A stretch of 64,000 nt of DNA, taken from contig JAJZDN010000004.1 in the NCBI GenBank assembly GCA_021805985.1, forward strand, positions 41,406-105,405, given 5' to 3'. The translations under genes were made by a program, and so were the position numbers. Shown here piece by piece: positions 53,752 through 63,229 of this stretch (its first letter is position 1; each line of letters starts with the position of its first letter). The stretch comes from Planctomycetota bacterium (lineage in GTDB: Bacteria; Planctomycetota; Phycisphaerae; WQYP01). Below the pieces are notes generated by a model. The model was not told the DNA's origin. It did not search any database and was given only the letters and a program-made list of their open reading frames with translations.

Positions 53752-55635
53752 ATGTCCAGCACTTCCCTTACCGGGGGAGCGGCCTCTGCGCCGGCTTCCA
53801 AAACCACCAAGTCCAACAAAGTCGAAAAACTGGCCGAAGCCACGGCATTCGCTTCCGGATCTGAAGTCAGCAATGAACTGCCCGTGCTTGGGCAGCCCAC
53901 CGGCCTGACGGACCGTTACATCGGCAAAACCGGTGCGCAGATATTGCTGCAAATGCTTTTGGAGCATAATGTCACCGACGCGTTCGGCTACCCCGGCGGT
54001 GCCATTCTCCCGACATTTGATCAACTTTATGATACAAAACTGAACTTTATTCTCGTGCGCCATGAGCAGGGCGCCGGCCACATGGCTGACGGTTACGCCC
54101 GCGCCACGGGCAAGCCGGGCATTGTGATTGTCACCAGCGGCCCGGGTGCCACCAACACCGTAACACCGCTGGCCACCGCCTACATGGATTCGATTCCCAT
54201 GATCGTGTTTTCCGGGCAGGTGCGCACGTACGTGATCGGCAATGACGCGTTTCAGGAAGCGGACGTCACCGGCATTACCCGGCCCGTAACCAAACGCAAT
54301 TATTTGGTGAAGAACGTCAAAGATTTGCCTCGGATTATCAACGAGGCCTTTATCATCGCCACCACCGGTCGGCCCGGTCCGGTGCTTGTGGATTTGCCTG
54401 TGGATGTCACCACCAACAAGGTGGAATCCGCCATTGATGATACGCCCTGGCTGCCGGGATATAAGACTTATCGCCTCGGCCATAGCCGCATGGTGAAAGC
54501 CGCCGCCGATATGATTAATGCCGCTCAGCGCCCTGTGTTGTATGTGGGTGGTGGAGCGATTCTCAGCGGTGCATGGAAAGAAGTTCGCGAGTTGGCGGAA
54601 AAAGGGAATATCCCCTGCACCACCACGTTGCTGGGTCTGGGCGCGTTTGATGAGAATAGTCCCCTAAGCCTGCACATGCTGGGAATGCACGGCGGGGCGT
54701 ATGCCAATTACGCTGTGCAGGATGCGGATTGTCTCATTGCCATCGGTGCGCGGTTTGATGATCGCGTGACCGGAAATCTCAAACTTTTTGCGCCCAAGGC
54801 CAAAATTGTACACGTGGATATTGACCCCACCAGCATCAGCAAAAGCGTGAAGGTGGATGTCCCCGTTGTCGGCGATGCCCGGTTGTGTCTCAAAGATATG
54901 ATCGGCCATATTGAACATCGTCCGCGTGAACAATGGCTGCAACAGATCGCCGAATGGAAAAGCAAATATCCCTTTGCCTACCGTGATGACTCTCCTTTGG
55001 CTAAGCCGCAGGCAATTATTGAAGCCATTAACAAAGCCACCGGCGGTAATGCCATATTCACCACCGGCGTGGGACAGCATCAGATGTGGGCGGCGCAGTT
55101 TATCCGATGGAGCATTCCCCGGTCCATGATTACCAGCGGCGGCTTGGGAACCATGGGCTACGGCCTGCCTTCGGCAATTGGTGCCCAGGTCGCGCGGCCC
55201 GGTGAACTCGTGATTGATATCGACGGCGACGCCTCGTTCATCATGACCGCCATGGAATTGGCTACGATCCGTCAGTACCAACTGCCGGTAAAAGTGGCCA
55301 TCCTGAACAACAACTTCCAGGGCATGGTGCGGCAATGGCAGAAAATGTTCTACGGCAGCCGCTTTAGCCATACAGAAATGGTTAACCCGGACTTTGCAGC
55401 CATGGCCGAAAGCTTCGGCATCCGCGGCATTCGCTGCGAAAAGAAACAGGACGTTGATAAAGTCGTTCAGGAAATGATTCGCCATCCCGGACCCTGCGTG
55501 GTGGATTTCCTCTGCGAAACCGATGAAAACGTCTATCCCATGGTGCCCAGCGGAAAAGGTATTCATGAAATGGAACTGGGAATTGTCGGTTCCGCCCCGC
55601 CCAACATGGCACGCGACATGGGCACGCTGGCCTGA
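53752..55635 (+). CDS. ilvB: Acetolactate synthase large subunit
   Basis: This ~627-residue ThDP-dependent enzyme makes acetolactate and acetohydroxybutyrate for Val, Leu and Ile. The catalytic glutamate region VRHEQGAGHMADGYARATG, the SGPGATN loop and the ThDP-binding IDGDASFIMTAMELATIRQ are present. NNNFQGMVRQWQ is typical. The first ~55 residues are Ser/Thr/Ala-rich with no homology I recognise, so the core begins near TDRYIGKTGAQILLQMLLE. ATG 53752 has GAGG upstream. It is paired with ilvN after 152 bases. Confidence 0.96.
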   Translation: MSSTSLTGGAASAPASKTTKSNKVEKLAEATAFASGSEVSNELPVLGQPTGLTDRYIGKTGAQILLQMLLEHNVTDAFGYPGGAILPTFDQLYDTKLNFILVRHEQGAGHMADGYARATGKPGIVIVTSGPGATNTVTPLATAYMDSIPMIVFSGQVRTYVIGNDAFQEADVTGITRPVTKRNYLVKNVKDLPRIINEAFIIATTGRPGPVLVDLPVDVTTNKVESAIDDTPWLPGYKTYRLGHSRMVKAAADMINAAQRPVLYVGGGAILSGAWKEVRELAEKGNIPCTTTLLGLGAFDENSPLSLHMLGMHGGAYANYAVQDADCLIAIGARFDDRVTGNLKLFAPKAKIVHVDIDPTSISKSVKVDVPVVGDARLCLKDMIGHIEHRPREQWLQQIAEWKSKYPFAYRDDSPLAKPQAIIEAINKATGGNAIFTTGVGQHQMWAAQFIRWSIPRSMITSGGLGTMGYGLPSAIGAQVARPGELVIDIDGDASFIMTAMELATIRQYQLPVKVAILNNNFQGMVRQWQKMFYGSRFSHTEMVNPDFAAMAESFGIRGIRCEKKQDVDKVVQEMIRHPGPCVVDFLCETDENVYPMVPSGKGIHEMELGIVGSAPPNMARDMGTLA

Positions 55636-55787
55636 TGGCCGCGATGTTTTTCGGCGCTACCGTCTTGTCCGCTGGCTCCCACGCCAACATCCCGGCAAGG
55701 GGATTTGGTTTCCCCGAGTTATTGGACAGCGGGATCGCTTTGGTTGACGAAATTTCTTAAGACAGATTTTTGCATTGGAGTATAACT

Positions 55788-56384
55788 ATGCGGCACATTT
55801 TAACCGCACTGGTAATGAACGAACCCGGCGTGCTTTCGCACGTGGCCAACATGTTTTCCGCGCGCGGATTTAATATTGACTCTCTGGTGGTAGGGCGCAC
55901 GGAAGATCCAAATTTATCCCGCATGACAATTGTCGTTATCGCGGATGAACGCACCTTGGACCAGGTGCGCAAACAACTGGCCAAAATTGTCACCGTGGTG
56001 AAAGTCCGGGATTATAAAGATTCGCCTTATGTGTCACGCGATCTGATGCTGGTGAAGCTGGGCGTAACGCCGCGCACGCGCAGTGAAATTATTGAACTTG
56101 CCGACCTGTTCCGCGGCCGCGTCGTGGATGTGGGCCATCAGGCAATTATGGTTGAATTATCTGGTGAAGAAGACAAGCTTGATGCATTCGTCGAACTCGT
56201 GCGGCCGTATGGCATTCGTGAACTGGCCCGGACCGGCGTTATTGCCATGGCCCGCGGCGTACAAAGTAGCAGCGGCGATGAGCAAACCATGGAAAATGCT
56301 CCAGAACCGTCGCGCATGGTGAAAGCCGCCGCCGGCAAACGCCAACCCACGCAAGCAGAGCTGGAAGCCACACCGCCGGGATAA
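55788..56384 (+). CDS. ilvN: Acetolactate synthase small regulatory subunit
   Basis: This 198-residue subunit carries an ACT domain (MRHILTALVMNEPGVLSHVANMFSARGFNIDSL, about 1-80) that senses valine, and a C-terminal half that stabilises the catalytic subunit. ATG 55788 has TTGGAG upstream. A ~40-residue polar tail rich in Ser, Glu and Lys exceeds the usual ~160-170 length. It completes the acetolactate synthase unit with ilvB. Confidence 0.94.
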   Translation: MRHILTALVMNEPGVLSHVANMFSARGFNIDSLVVGRTEDPNLSRMTIVVIADERTLDQVRKQLAKIVTVVKVRDYKDSPYVSRDLMLVKLGVTPRTRSEIIELADLFRGRVVDVGHQAIMVELSGEEDKLDAFVELVRPYGIRELARTGVIAMARGVQSSSGDEQTMENAPEPSRMVKAAAGKRQPTQAELEATPPG

Positions 56385-56542
56385 TTACGCCAGTGTGCAA
56401 CCAAAAAACGTGTTTGGATGCCTGCGCCAAGATTTGGTATGGGATCCCCCACATAGCCGCCGGCTCTGCCGGTGGTGCCATGTGAAATGAATGCACACGC
56501 CAGGAAATTATTATGGCACGTTCCTGTATGCCGTCAGCGCCG

Positions 56543-57580
56543 TCATCGCGCCAGACTTTTAAGCGCTGACGCTTCCGGTACCGGGTCGACCTGTTTTAAC
56601 ACGTCCTGAATAATCGCCACGGTATCAATGGCATCCACGCGGGCGTCAAAATGAGTGATGATCCGGTGCCGCAGGCACGGTAGCGCAACCGCCAGAATAT
56701 CATTAGGCTCCACATACATGCGTCCACTAATCAGCGCTTGCACCCGGGCGGCCAGTATCAGAGCCTGTGCCGCCCGCGGGCTGGCACCGTAGCGAACATA
56801 TTGTTTTACCATATCCGTGGCTTGATTACTGTCCGGATGGGTGCAGAGAATTATGCGCGCAATATAGCGTTTCAATATTTCCGCCACAGCGACGGATCGC
56901 ACCATGAGTTTCATTTCCGCCAGGCGGGCAGCATTCATAATTGTCAGCAAGGCCGGCTTGTTAACACCGGTGGTACGATCCATAATATTGACCAGTTCAT
57001 CCACCGCCGGCGGACGGATAATAATATTCATCGCAAAGCGGTCCAGCTGCGCTTCAGGCAGCGGATAGGTGCCTTCCATTTCAAGTGGATTTTGTGTTGC
57101 GATAACAAAAAAAGGGTCCGCCAGGTGATGCGTCGTGCGTCCGACACTGATGGACTGTTCGGACATGGCCTCCAGCATGGCGGATTGCGTTTTTGGTGAG
57201 GCACGGTTGATTTCATCAGCGAGAATCACATTGCCGAATAAAGGTCCTCCCTGGAACTGCATGCTTCGCGCTCCCAGAGCGTCCGTAACAAGAATGGATG
57301 TCCCCAATATATCAGCCGGCATGAGATCAGGTGTGAATTGAATACGTGAAAATTTCAGATCCAGCACCTGTCCTAATGATCGTGCCAGCAGCGTCTTTCC
57401 GATGCCGGGTACGCCCTCAATCAGAGCATGTCCGCCGATAAGCAGACAGCAAAGCGTCTGTCGGATGACATCGCTTTGCCCCACGATCACTTTGGCTAAT
57501 TCATGTTCCAACGAAGCGTAATTTCTTTGGAAGTCCGTCACTGCGGACTGCGTGCTTGCCGGAATTTCAGCCTGGGCCAT
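56543..57580 (-). CDS. MoxR-family AAA+ ATPase
   Basis: This 345-residue ATPase has Walker A GVPGIGKTLLARSLG, Walker B VILADEINRA and FVIATQNPLEMEGTYPLPEAQLDRF sensor segments. MoxR proteins act as chaperones in maturation of metalloenzymes or envelope complexes, often beside VWA/DUF58/DUF4159 proteins. Here the neighbours are a VOC protein and ilvN, so the client is unknown; a DUF4159 protein does exist at 31.9 kb. AGGAG lies upstream of the start. Confidence 0.92.
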   Translation of the reverse strand: MAQAEIPASTQSAVTDFQRNYASLEHELAKVIVGQSDVIRQTLCCLLIGGHALIEGVPGIGKTLLARSLGQVLDLKFSRIQFTPDLMPADILGTSILVTDALGARSMQFQGGPLFGNVILADEINRASPKTQSAMLEAMSEQSISVGRTTHHLADPFFVIATQNPLEMEGTYPLPEAQLDRFAMNIIIRPPAVDELVNIMDRTTGVNKPALLTIMNAARLAEMKLMVRSVAVAEILKRYIARIILCTHPDSNQATDMVKQYVRYGASPRAAQALILAARVQALISGRMYVEPNDILAVALPCLRHRIITHFDARVDAIDTVAIIQDVLKQVDPVPEASALKSLAR

Positions 57581-57688
57581 GCCTGCTCCTTGGGTCTTAC
57601 ATCACTGAATATCATACGACATTTTAGCGCCGGTGTTGACTTATGCTGTTGACCTATGATGTCGTCTTGCCGCCCCGGTGCATTTCTT

Positions 57689-58021
57689 TTACAGGGCTTT
57701 GTAATCCGGTGGGTAGCAAATCAGTTCCAAGGTGTTGCCGGCCGGATCATGAAGATATATTCCGCGTGTGCCGTCACGGTGCACTGCAATACTTTGGCCG
57801 TGCTTTTCGGCGGCGCGTTGCAAATCCTCGGCAGAAACGCGCATCGCCACATGGGGTGGATGCTGCTGGGGAGAAACCAGCGCAATTTTTCCCTGCCCCA
57901 ACCGCAGAAAAGCCCAACTCGTATCCTGATATAATATTTCCGCCCCAAATTCTTTGACATAAAACTCTGCAGTCCCGGCAATATCAGGGGTTTGCATTGC
58001 GACATGATCCAGTGAAAACAT
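57689..58021 (-). CDS. VOC/glyoxalase-fold protein
   Basis: This 110-residue protein has a single glyoxalase/VOC module (LDHVAMQTPD at the N-terminus, GIYLHDPAGNTLELICYP at the C-terminus). The His and Glu positions fit a metal site. Substrate unknown. The ATG 58021 has AAAGGAG upstream. It sits 108 bases from moxR and could be the first gene of its transcript. Confidence 0.8.
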   Translation of the reverse strand: MFSLDHVAMQTPDIAGTAEFYVKEFGAEILYQDTSWAFLRLGQGKIALVSPQQHPPHVAMRVSAEDLQRAAEKHGQSIAVHRDGTRGIYLHDPAGNTLELICYPPDYKAL

Positions 58022-58122
58022 CCGGCACGCTCCTTTCCTTAATTCTACGCTGTTCTACCGCTTAAGTCATGGACGGCCGTCGTCACGGCCTTCGTCCCAC
58101 TGTTGTTGGCCGCCGTGGCAAT

Positions 58123-58150
58123 TTGACCTTTCTGTTCATAATGCTAGGAT
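58123..58150 (+). promoter_or_regulatory. Promoter of the cimA leader
   Basis: TTGACC (58123-58128), a 16-base spacer and TAGGAT (58145-58150) make a reasonable sigma-70 match. Transcription would begin near 58157, about 90 bases before the Leu-rich leader frame. Confidence 0.5.
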
Positions 58151-58248
58151 ATGACTGGTTTTTATGAGGTGTACCGTGCGGACAGATTGTGCAGCTATGA
58201 CCCCGATGACAGTCGGGACGTTGCTGTTACAGCAGGGGATATGCTCCC

Positions 58249-58314
58249 ATGCTGCTGTCCGCGCTGTTATTGGCCGGTACGTTAAGATCTAACGCCCGGC
58301 AGGCACTTGTGTAA
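58249..58314 (+). CDS. Leucine-rich leader peptide for cimA (attenuation)
   Basis: This 21-codon frame, MLLSALLLAGTLRSNARQALV, has Leu at seven positions including the run at residues 6-8 (58264-58272), and its TAA is at 58312-58314 within the antiterminator arm. AGGGG lies ten bases upstream. A second overlapping frame from ATG 58197 to 58292 also contains LLL, Val and Ile codons but lacks a ribosome site, so I favour the shorter one. It resembles the ilv/leu leader peptides of enterobacteria in function, not sequence. Confidence 0.65.
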   Translation: MLLSALLLAGTLRSNARQALV

Positions 58315-58369
58315 TTTTTAAAATTCAGAAATGTTTTACACCCTGCCTGGGAGCGGGGTGTTTTTGTTT
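58300..58369 (+). promoter_or_regulatory. Attenuator: antiterminator and terminator upstream of cimA
   Basis: The terminator pairs ACACCCTGC (58338-58346) with GCGGGGTGT (58353-58361). The antiterminator pairs CAGGCA (58300-58305) with TGCCTG (58344-58349) and GTGTAA (58309-58314) with TTACAC (58336-58341), so it swallows the terminator's left arm. A further hairpin upstream (GCCGG at 58273-58277 with CCGGC at 58296-58300, plus CGTTA/TAACG) is a plausible pause or competing structure. Ribosome occupancy at the stop codon would block the antiterminator. Confidence 0.72.
58338..58369 (+). terminator. Intrinsic terminator within the cimA leader
   Basis: A 9-bp stem with one T-G pair and a six-base loop (58347-58352) is followed by TTTT-G-TTT (58362-58369). 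It ends 69 bases before the cimA ATG and no gene precedes it on this strand, so it must act on the leader RNA. Confidence 0.83.
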
Positions 58370-58437
58370 GTGAATTCAAGGGTGCATGGCTGGCGGTAAA
58401 TCCTTATAATGCTGCCGGTGGCCAACGAGGTTATTGT

Positions 58438-60036
58438 ATGCAAAGAATAGAAATATATGACACGACATTACGTGACGGCAGTCAGGGCGAAGGTGTAAGT
58501 TTTTCCCTGCAGGATAAATTGCTGATCTGTCATCGCCTGGATGAGCTGGGCGTGGATTTTATCGAAGGTGGATATCCCTTATCCAATCCTAAGGATGCGG
58601 CATTTTTTAATGAAGCCCGCGGATTAAAGCTCAAAACGGCTAAGCTTCTGGCATTTGGAATGACCCGGCGAAAGGGCATTGCCGCTGCGGATGATACCGG
58701 CCTTATAGCTTTGCGCGATGCCGAAACCGAGTTTGTTACTCTGGTGGGAAAAACATGGGATATTCACGCCACGGAAGTGCTCGGCGTATCGCTGCAGGAA
58801 AATCTGGACATGATCGCCGATTCTGTGGCTTATCTCACCAGCCTGGGCCGAAAAGTGATCTACGATGCCGAACATTTTTTTGACGGCTTCAAAGCCAATG
58901 AACAGTACGCTCTTAAAACAATCGCCGCCGCCGCGCAAGCTGGTGGCGTTCTCGTATGCCTGTGTGATACCAATGGCGGCACGTTGCCTCCCGCGGTGCA
59001 AAATGGCGTGCGGCGCGCCTTGGAAGAGATAAAAATTCCCGTGGGGATACATCCGCATAATGACAGCGGCGTGGCCGTCGCCAATGCGTTAGCTGCGGTA
59101 ACCGCGGGGGCTACGCAGGTGCAGGGCACCATCAACGGTATCGGTGAACGCTGTGGCAATGTGGACATCACCACGGTTATCGCGAACCTGCGACTGAAAT
59201 TGGGCTATGATTGTCTCCAGAAGCATTCGCTGATCCATCTGACGGAAACCTCCCGCTATGTTTATGAGATTGCCAATTTAAATCTGGTAAATAATCAGCC
59301 GTACACCGGGGCCAGCGCCTTTGCCCATAAGGGTGGCATGCACGTACATGCGGTCAACAAAATGGCCAGCAGTTATGAACATGTTGAACCGGAACTGGTA
59401 GGTAATTCCCGGAGAATATTGGTTTCCGAACTTTCCGGAATTTCCAATATTGCCGCCAAGGTAGGCAAAAAATTCAATATCGAACGTGACCGGACTGCCT
59501 TGAAAAAAGTGCTGGATCAGGTAACGGAATTGGAATCACAGGGGTATCAGTTTGAGGCCGCTGAAGCGTCGTTTGAATTAATCCTCCGCCGGCAGATCGG
59601 GCGAACACGGAAATTCTTTGACCTCAAAAATTACCGCTGCGCCGTTTCCCGGCAGGCCCATGGACAGCCGATTACTAAAGCTACACTTTCGATCGCGGCC
59701 AATGGCCGAGATATCAATGCATCGGCGGAAGGAGACGGCCCCATCAATGCTCTGGATGCGGCCCTGCGCCACGCCTTGGAGCCGGAGTTCCGCGCTATTG
59801 CTGACCTGCATCTGGTCGATTACAAAGTCCGCGTCGTCAATGGCCGGGAGGAATCGGCGGCAAAGGTGCGCGTGATCATTGAGTTCCGCTCGCCGGAAGG
59901 TGTTTTTGGAACCATCGGCGTATCAGAAAATATCATCGAAGCCAGTTGGCAAGCCATCGCGGATGCCGTCGAGTATCGCCTCATTCATGCCGAGGAAGCC
60001 GCCAAGGTGGCACCGGCGGCCCATACGGCGATGTAA
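58438..60036 (+). CDS. cimA: (R)-citramalate synthase CimA
   Basis: This 532-residue enzyme of the isopropylmalate-synthase family makes citramalate from pyruvate and acetyl-CoA, a threonine-independent way to isoleucine. The catalytic part starts with IYDTTLRDGSQGEGVSFS; later motifs are FIEGGYPLSN, HPHNDSGVAVANALA and GNVDITTVIANL. A C-terminal LeuA-type regulatory domain (about 400-510) ends it. The TIGR00977-type start (MQRIEIYDTTLRDGSQGEG) points to CimA over LeuA. Transcription is predicted to be attenuated by branched-chain supply. valS lies 112 bases downstream. Confidence 0.93.
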   Translation: MQRIEIYDTTLRDGSQGEGVSFSLQDKLLICHRLDELGVDFIEGGYPLSNPKDAAFFNEARGLKLKTAKLLAFGMTRRKGIAAADDTGLIALRDAETEFVTLVGKTWDIHATEVLGVSLQENLDMIADSVAYLTSLGRKVIYDAEHFFDGFKANEQYALKTIAAAAQAGGVLVCLCDTNGGTLPPAVQNGVRRALEEIKIPVGIHPHNDSGVAVANALAAVTAGATQVQGTINGIGERCGNVDITTVIANLRLKLGYDCLQKHSLIHLTETSRYVYEIANLNLVNNQPYTGASAFAHKGGMHVHAVNKMASSYEHVEPELVGNSRRILVSELSGISNIAAKVGKKFNIERDRTALKKVLDQVTELESQGYQFEAAEASFELILRRQIGRTRKFFDLKNYRCAVSRQAHGQPITKATLSIAANGRDINASAEGDGPINALDAALRHALEPEFRAIADLHLVDYKVRVVNGREESAAKVRVIIEFRSPEGVFGTIGVSENIIEASWQAIADAVEYRLIHAEEAAKVAPAAHTAM

Positions 60037-60148
60037 TACGGACCCCGCAGCCATGGAAGGAATCCCCTGGCCGTTGGTTGCGGATGTGGTAAGCCGACCA
60101 GTGCCGTGGGCATTTTCGGCGATTTATATTATTAACTGAAGGATACCC

Positions 60149-63067
60149 GTGACAGAAGAACTTTCCTCACAATACCAACCGGTGGAAGTGGAAAACCGGA
60201 TTTATAAAAAATGGCTGGACCAAACCGGCGGCTTTCATGCCGTTGCCGGAGATAAGCCGGTGGATAAGCGTTTCAGCATGGTGATCCCGCCACCGAATGT
60301 CACCGGGGCCTTGCATCTTGGCCACGCCATCAATGCCACCATTCAGGATATTCTGGCGCGGTACCACCGCATGTCCGGCCACGACACGCTCTGGATGCCC
60401 GGTATTGACCACGCCGGTATTGCCACACAGGCCGTGGTGGAAAAAACCATTTTTGAAAAGGAAAAGAAAAATCGCCATGATTTGGGCCGCGAGGAATTGG
60501 TTAAGCGAATTTGGGAATGGAAAGAAAAATTCGGCAACCGCATTCTTGACCAGCTAAAAGCGGTGGGGGCCTCCTGTGATTGGCCGCGCACGCGCTTTAC
60601 GCTTGATGACACCTGCGCCGGTGCCGTGCGTGAAGCGTTTTTCAAACTTTTCAAGGACGGCCTGATTTTCCGCGGCTTACGCCTGGTCAACTGGGACACC
60701 CATTTACAAACGGCCGTCGCCGATGATGAAATTTATCACGAAGCGGTCAAAGGGCAGATGACCAGCATTCGCTACCCGATTGCCGATCGGCGTGATGGCG
60801 ACCCGGAATATCTGATCGTTGCCACCACGCGCCCGGAAACCATGCTCGGTGATACCGCTGTGGCTGTGCATTCGGCAGATCCGCGCTATCAACATCTCAT
60901 CGGCCGTATGGTAGTTATCCCGCTGGTGGGGCGTAAAATTCCCATTATCGCTGATGATTTACTGGTGGATCCCAAGTTTGGCACCGGCGTGGTAAAAGTA
61001 ACGCCGGCTCATGATCCCAACGATTATGCCACCGGCCAGCGGCATCAGTTGCCGCAGATCAATCTGCTTACACCCGATGGAAAAACCAACTCTGCCGGCA
61101 AAGGTGAATTCCAAGGTCAGACATTTAATTACGAAGGCCTGAAATTTTCCTCCGAAACCCGCAAACGGGTGCTGGAAGATTTAGAGACACTCGGCCTGAT
61201 TGCCGAGAAAAAGCCGCATGACCACGAAGTCGGCCACAGTGATCGCAGCAAAACCCCCATTGAGCCTTACTTAAGCGAGCAATGGTTCGTCAAAATGGGC
61301 GATGTACCCGGCGGCATTACCTTAGCCGACGGAACCAAAGCCGACGGCCTGGCCCAAGCCGCCATTGACGCTGTGAAATCCGGCCGCGTTAAAATCACGC
61401 CCGAACGCTACGCCCAAGGCTATATCGACTGGTTGGCGCAAAAGCGTGACTGGTGCATCAGCCGGCAATTGTGGTGGGGCCATCGGATTCCGGTGTGGGA
61501 CATCGCGCAACAGCAAGAGCCGATGTGGCAGGAGATTGTTGCACAAGCCCCGCCAGATAACCAGGCGAATGTGCATTTCACAACCCTCTCGTCCGGCGGT
61601 CGGCGCGTGCTGGTCCAAAAGGGTGCCGATACCGAGGCGATTTTGCGCGCCGGAGCCACCGATGGGCAATTGCAATTTCGTGAAGACCCTGACGTTCTCG
61701 ACACCTGGTTCTCTTCCGCACTCTGGCCGTTATCTACGCTTGGTTGGCCCAAAAACGGCACCAGCGATAAGCCTGAGGACCAACTGTTGCCCTATTTTTA
61801 TCCTACAAGCGTATTATCCACAGCACGGGAAATTCTCACACTCTGGGTGGCGCGCATGGTCATGTTCGGGTTGTATCTTCATGGCGATGTACCGTTCAAA
61901 CAGGTTTATATTCATGCAGTCATTCAGGATGGCAACGGCAAGCCGATGAAAAAATCGCTGGGCAATGGCGTAGACCCGGTGGATATTGTTGAAAGCCACG
62001 GGGCCGATGCGCTGCGATTTACCCTGGCGTCCATGGCCACGGAAACGCAGGACATCCGCCTGCCGGTGGTGAAAGATGCGCAAAGCGGAAAAAACACCAG
62101 TCCGCGCTTTGATGCGGGCCGCAATTTTGCTAATAAAATTTGGAATGCTTCCCGTTTTATTTTATCCAATATTGAATTAACCACCGTGCCGACCTTGGAT
62201 GAAGTTATCCAGATCGCCGATGGAAAATACCTTGAGGACCGCTGGATTTTAAGCCGCCTTAATGACACGGCGGCCCGATTGGGCGGCCTGGGCAGTTCGC
62301 GGGAACGTCCGGGATTAATTGACGAATTCCGCTTTCCAGATGTTTGCTCCACGCTCTACAGCTTTTTTTGGAATGATCTCTGCGATTGGTATCTGGAAAT
62401 CGCCAAGGCCCGTATCCGGCGGAAGGATCCGCACGTGCAGCGCATCTTGTTGTATGTTTTGCGAAGCAGCTTGGCGTTGCTGCATCCGGTGATGCCGTTT
62501 ATTACCGAAGCCATTTGGGAAAAATTGCCGGGATCAACTGACCTGCTGATGCTCTCGGAATTTCCGCAGGCCGACGCGAGCCTGAATTACCCCGAAGCCG
62601 AAGCAAAAATCCGAACGATTCAAGAAATTACCCGCGCCATTCGGGACATTCGCAATCAATACAATGTGGATATGAAACGCACGCTGGAAACCACAATTCA
62701 GACGCCAGCCGCCGATGCCGCCGTTATTTCCGGCGGGGCGGAAATCATTCAAACGCTCGCTAACGCCAAGCTCATCGCCGTTGGCCTGGACGCAAAAAAG
62801 CCGGAAAACTCTGCCACCGCCGTGGTAGGCTCCACACGCATTTTTGTTTCCGATGTTATTGACCGCAATGCGGAATTGGCCCGCCTGGAAAAGCGACGGT
62901 CTGAACTCGAAAAACTCGTTGCCTCAAGTAACGCCAAATTAGGCAATGAAGCGTTTGTCGCCAAGGCGCCAGCGGCTGTCGTACAAGGCTTACGCGATCA
63001 ACTGCAACGCCAGGAATCTGAACTGGCCACCGTGCAGAACAGCCTCGCCGAATTAGCCAGCACGTAG
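60149..63067 (+). CDS. valS: Valyl-tRNA synthetase
   Basis: This 972-residue class I synthetase charges tRNA-Val. The HIGH motif reads ALHLGHA and the editing domain is large (about 220-410). The KMSKS region reads GKPMKKSLGNGVDP, where Met-Ser is replaced by Met-Lys, an unusual variant. A C-terminal coiled coil (about 905-970) is typical. GTG 60149 has AAGGA seven bases upstream. It lies shortly after cimA, giving a branched-chain block with ilvBN. Confidence 0.96.
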   Translation: MTEELSSQYQPVEVENRIYKKWLDQTGGFHAVAGDKPVDKRFSMVIPPPNVTGALHLGHAINATIQDILARYHRMSGHDTLWMPGIDHAGIATQAVVEKTIFEKEKKNRHDLGREELVKRIWEWKEKFGNRILDQLKAVGASCDWPRTRFTLDDTCAGAVREAFFKLFKDGLIFRGLRLVNWDTHLQTAVADDEIYHEAVKGQMTSIRYPIADRRDGDPEYLIVATTRPETMLGDTAVAVHSADPRYQHLIGRMVVIPLVGRKIPIIADDLLVDPKFGTGVVKVTPAHDPNDYATGQRHQLPQINLLTPDGKTNSAGKGEFQGQTFNYEGLKFSSETRKRVLEDLETLGLIAEKKPHDHEVGHSDRSKTPIEPYLSEQWFVKMGDVPGGITLADGTKADGLAQAAIDAVKSGRVKITPERYAQGYIDWLAQKRDWCISRQLWWGHRIPVWDIAQQQEPMWQEIVAQAPPDNQANVHFTTLSSGGRRVLVQKGADTEAILRAGATDGQLQFREDPDVLDTWFSSALWPLSTLGWPKNGTSDKPEDQLLPYFYPTSVLSTAREILTLWVARMVMFGLYLHGDVPFKQVYIHAVIQDGNGKPMKKSLGNGVDPVDIVESHGADALRFTLASMATETQDIRLPVVKDAQSGKNTSPRFDAGRNFANKIWNASRFILSNIELTTVPTLDEVIQIADGKYLEDRWILSRLNDTAARLGGLGSSRERPGLIDEFRFPDVCSTLYSFFWNDLCDWYLEIAKARIRRKDPHVQRILLYVLRSSLALLHPVMPFITEAIWEKLPGSTDLLMLSEFPQADASLNYPEAEAKIRTIQEITRAIRDIRNQYNVDMKRTLETTIQTPAADAAVISGGAEIIQTLANAKLIAVGLDAKKPENSATAVVGSTRIFVSDVIDRNAELARLEKRRSELEKLVASSNAKLGNEAFVAKAPAAVVQGLRDQLQRQESELATVQNSLAELAST

Positions 63068-63168
63068 CCCGTCCGAGTAATGGAAAATATCTGCATTCCG
63101 ACGCGGTGCGTGCCGCATCGATCGCAACGGGCCGAAGCGCTTCGTGGCATTAAAGGGCATTCCGCGTC

Positions 63169-63194
63169 CAACTCAACGCTGCCGCATTGAGCTA
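63169..63194. repeat. Third copy of the 26-bp REP-like element
   Basis: CAACTCAACGCTGCCGCATT-GAGCTA here is identical to the cores at 698-723 and 844-869 in the first kilobase. The palindrome CTCAACGC-TGCC-GCATTGAG forms an 8-bp stem; the minus strand has a G-T pair at one position where the plus strand has a mismatch, so structure would be better on minus-strand RNA. It lies after valS. Confidence 0.85.
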
Positions 63195-63229
63195 ATATCA
63201 CGTCACCGTGTAACAAATAATCCGAAAAA

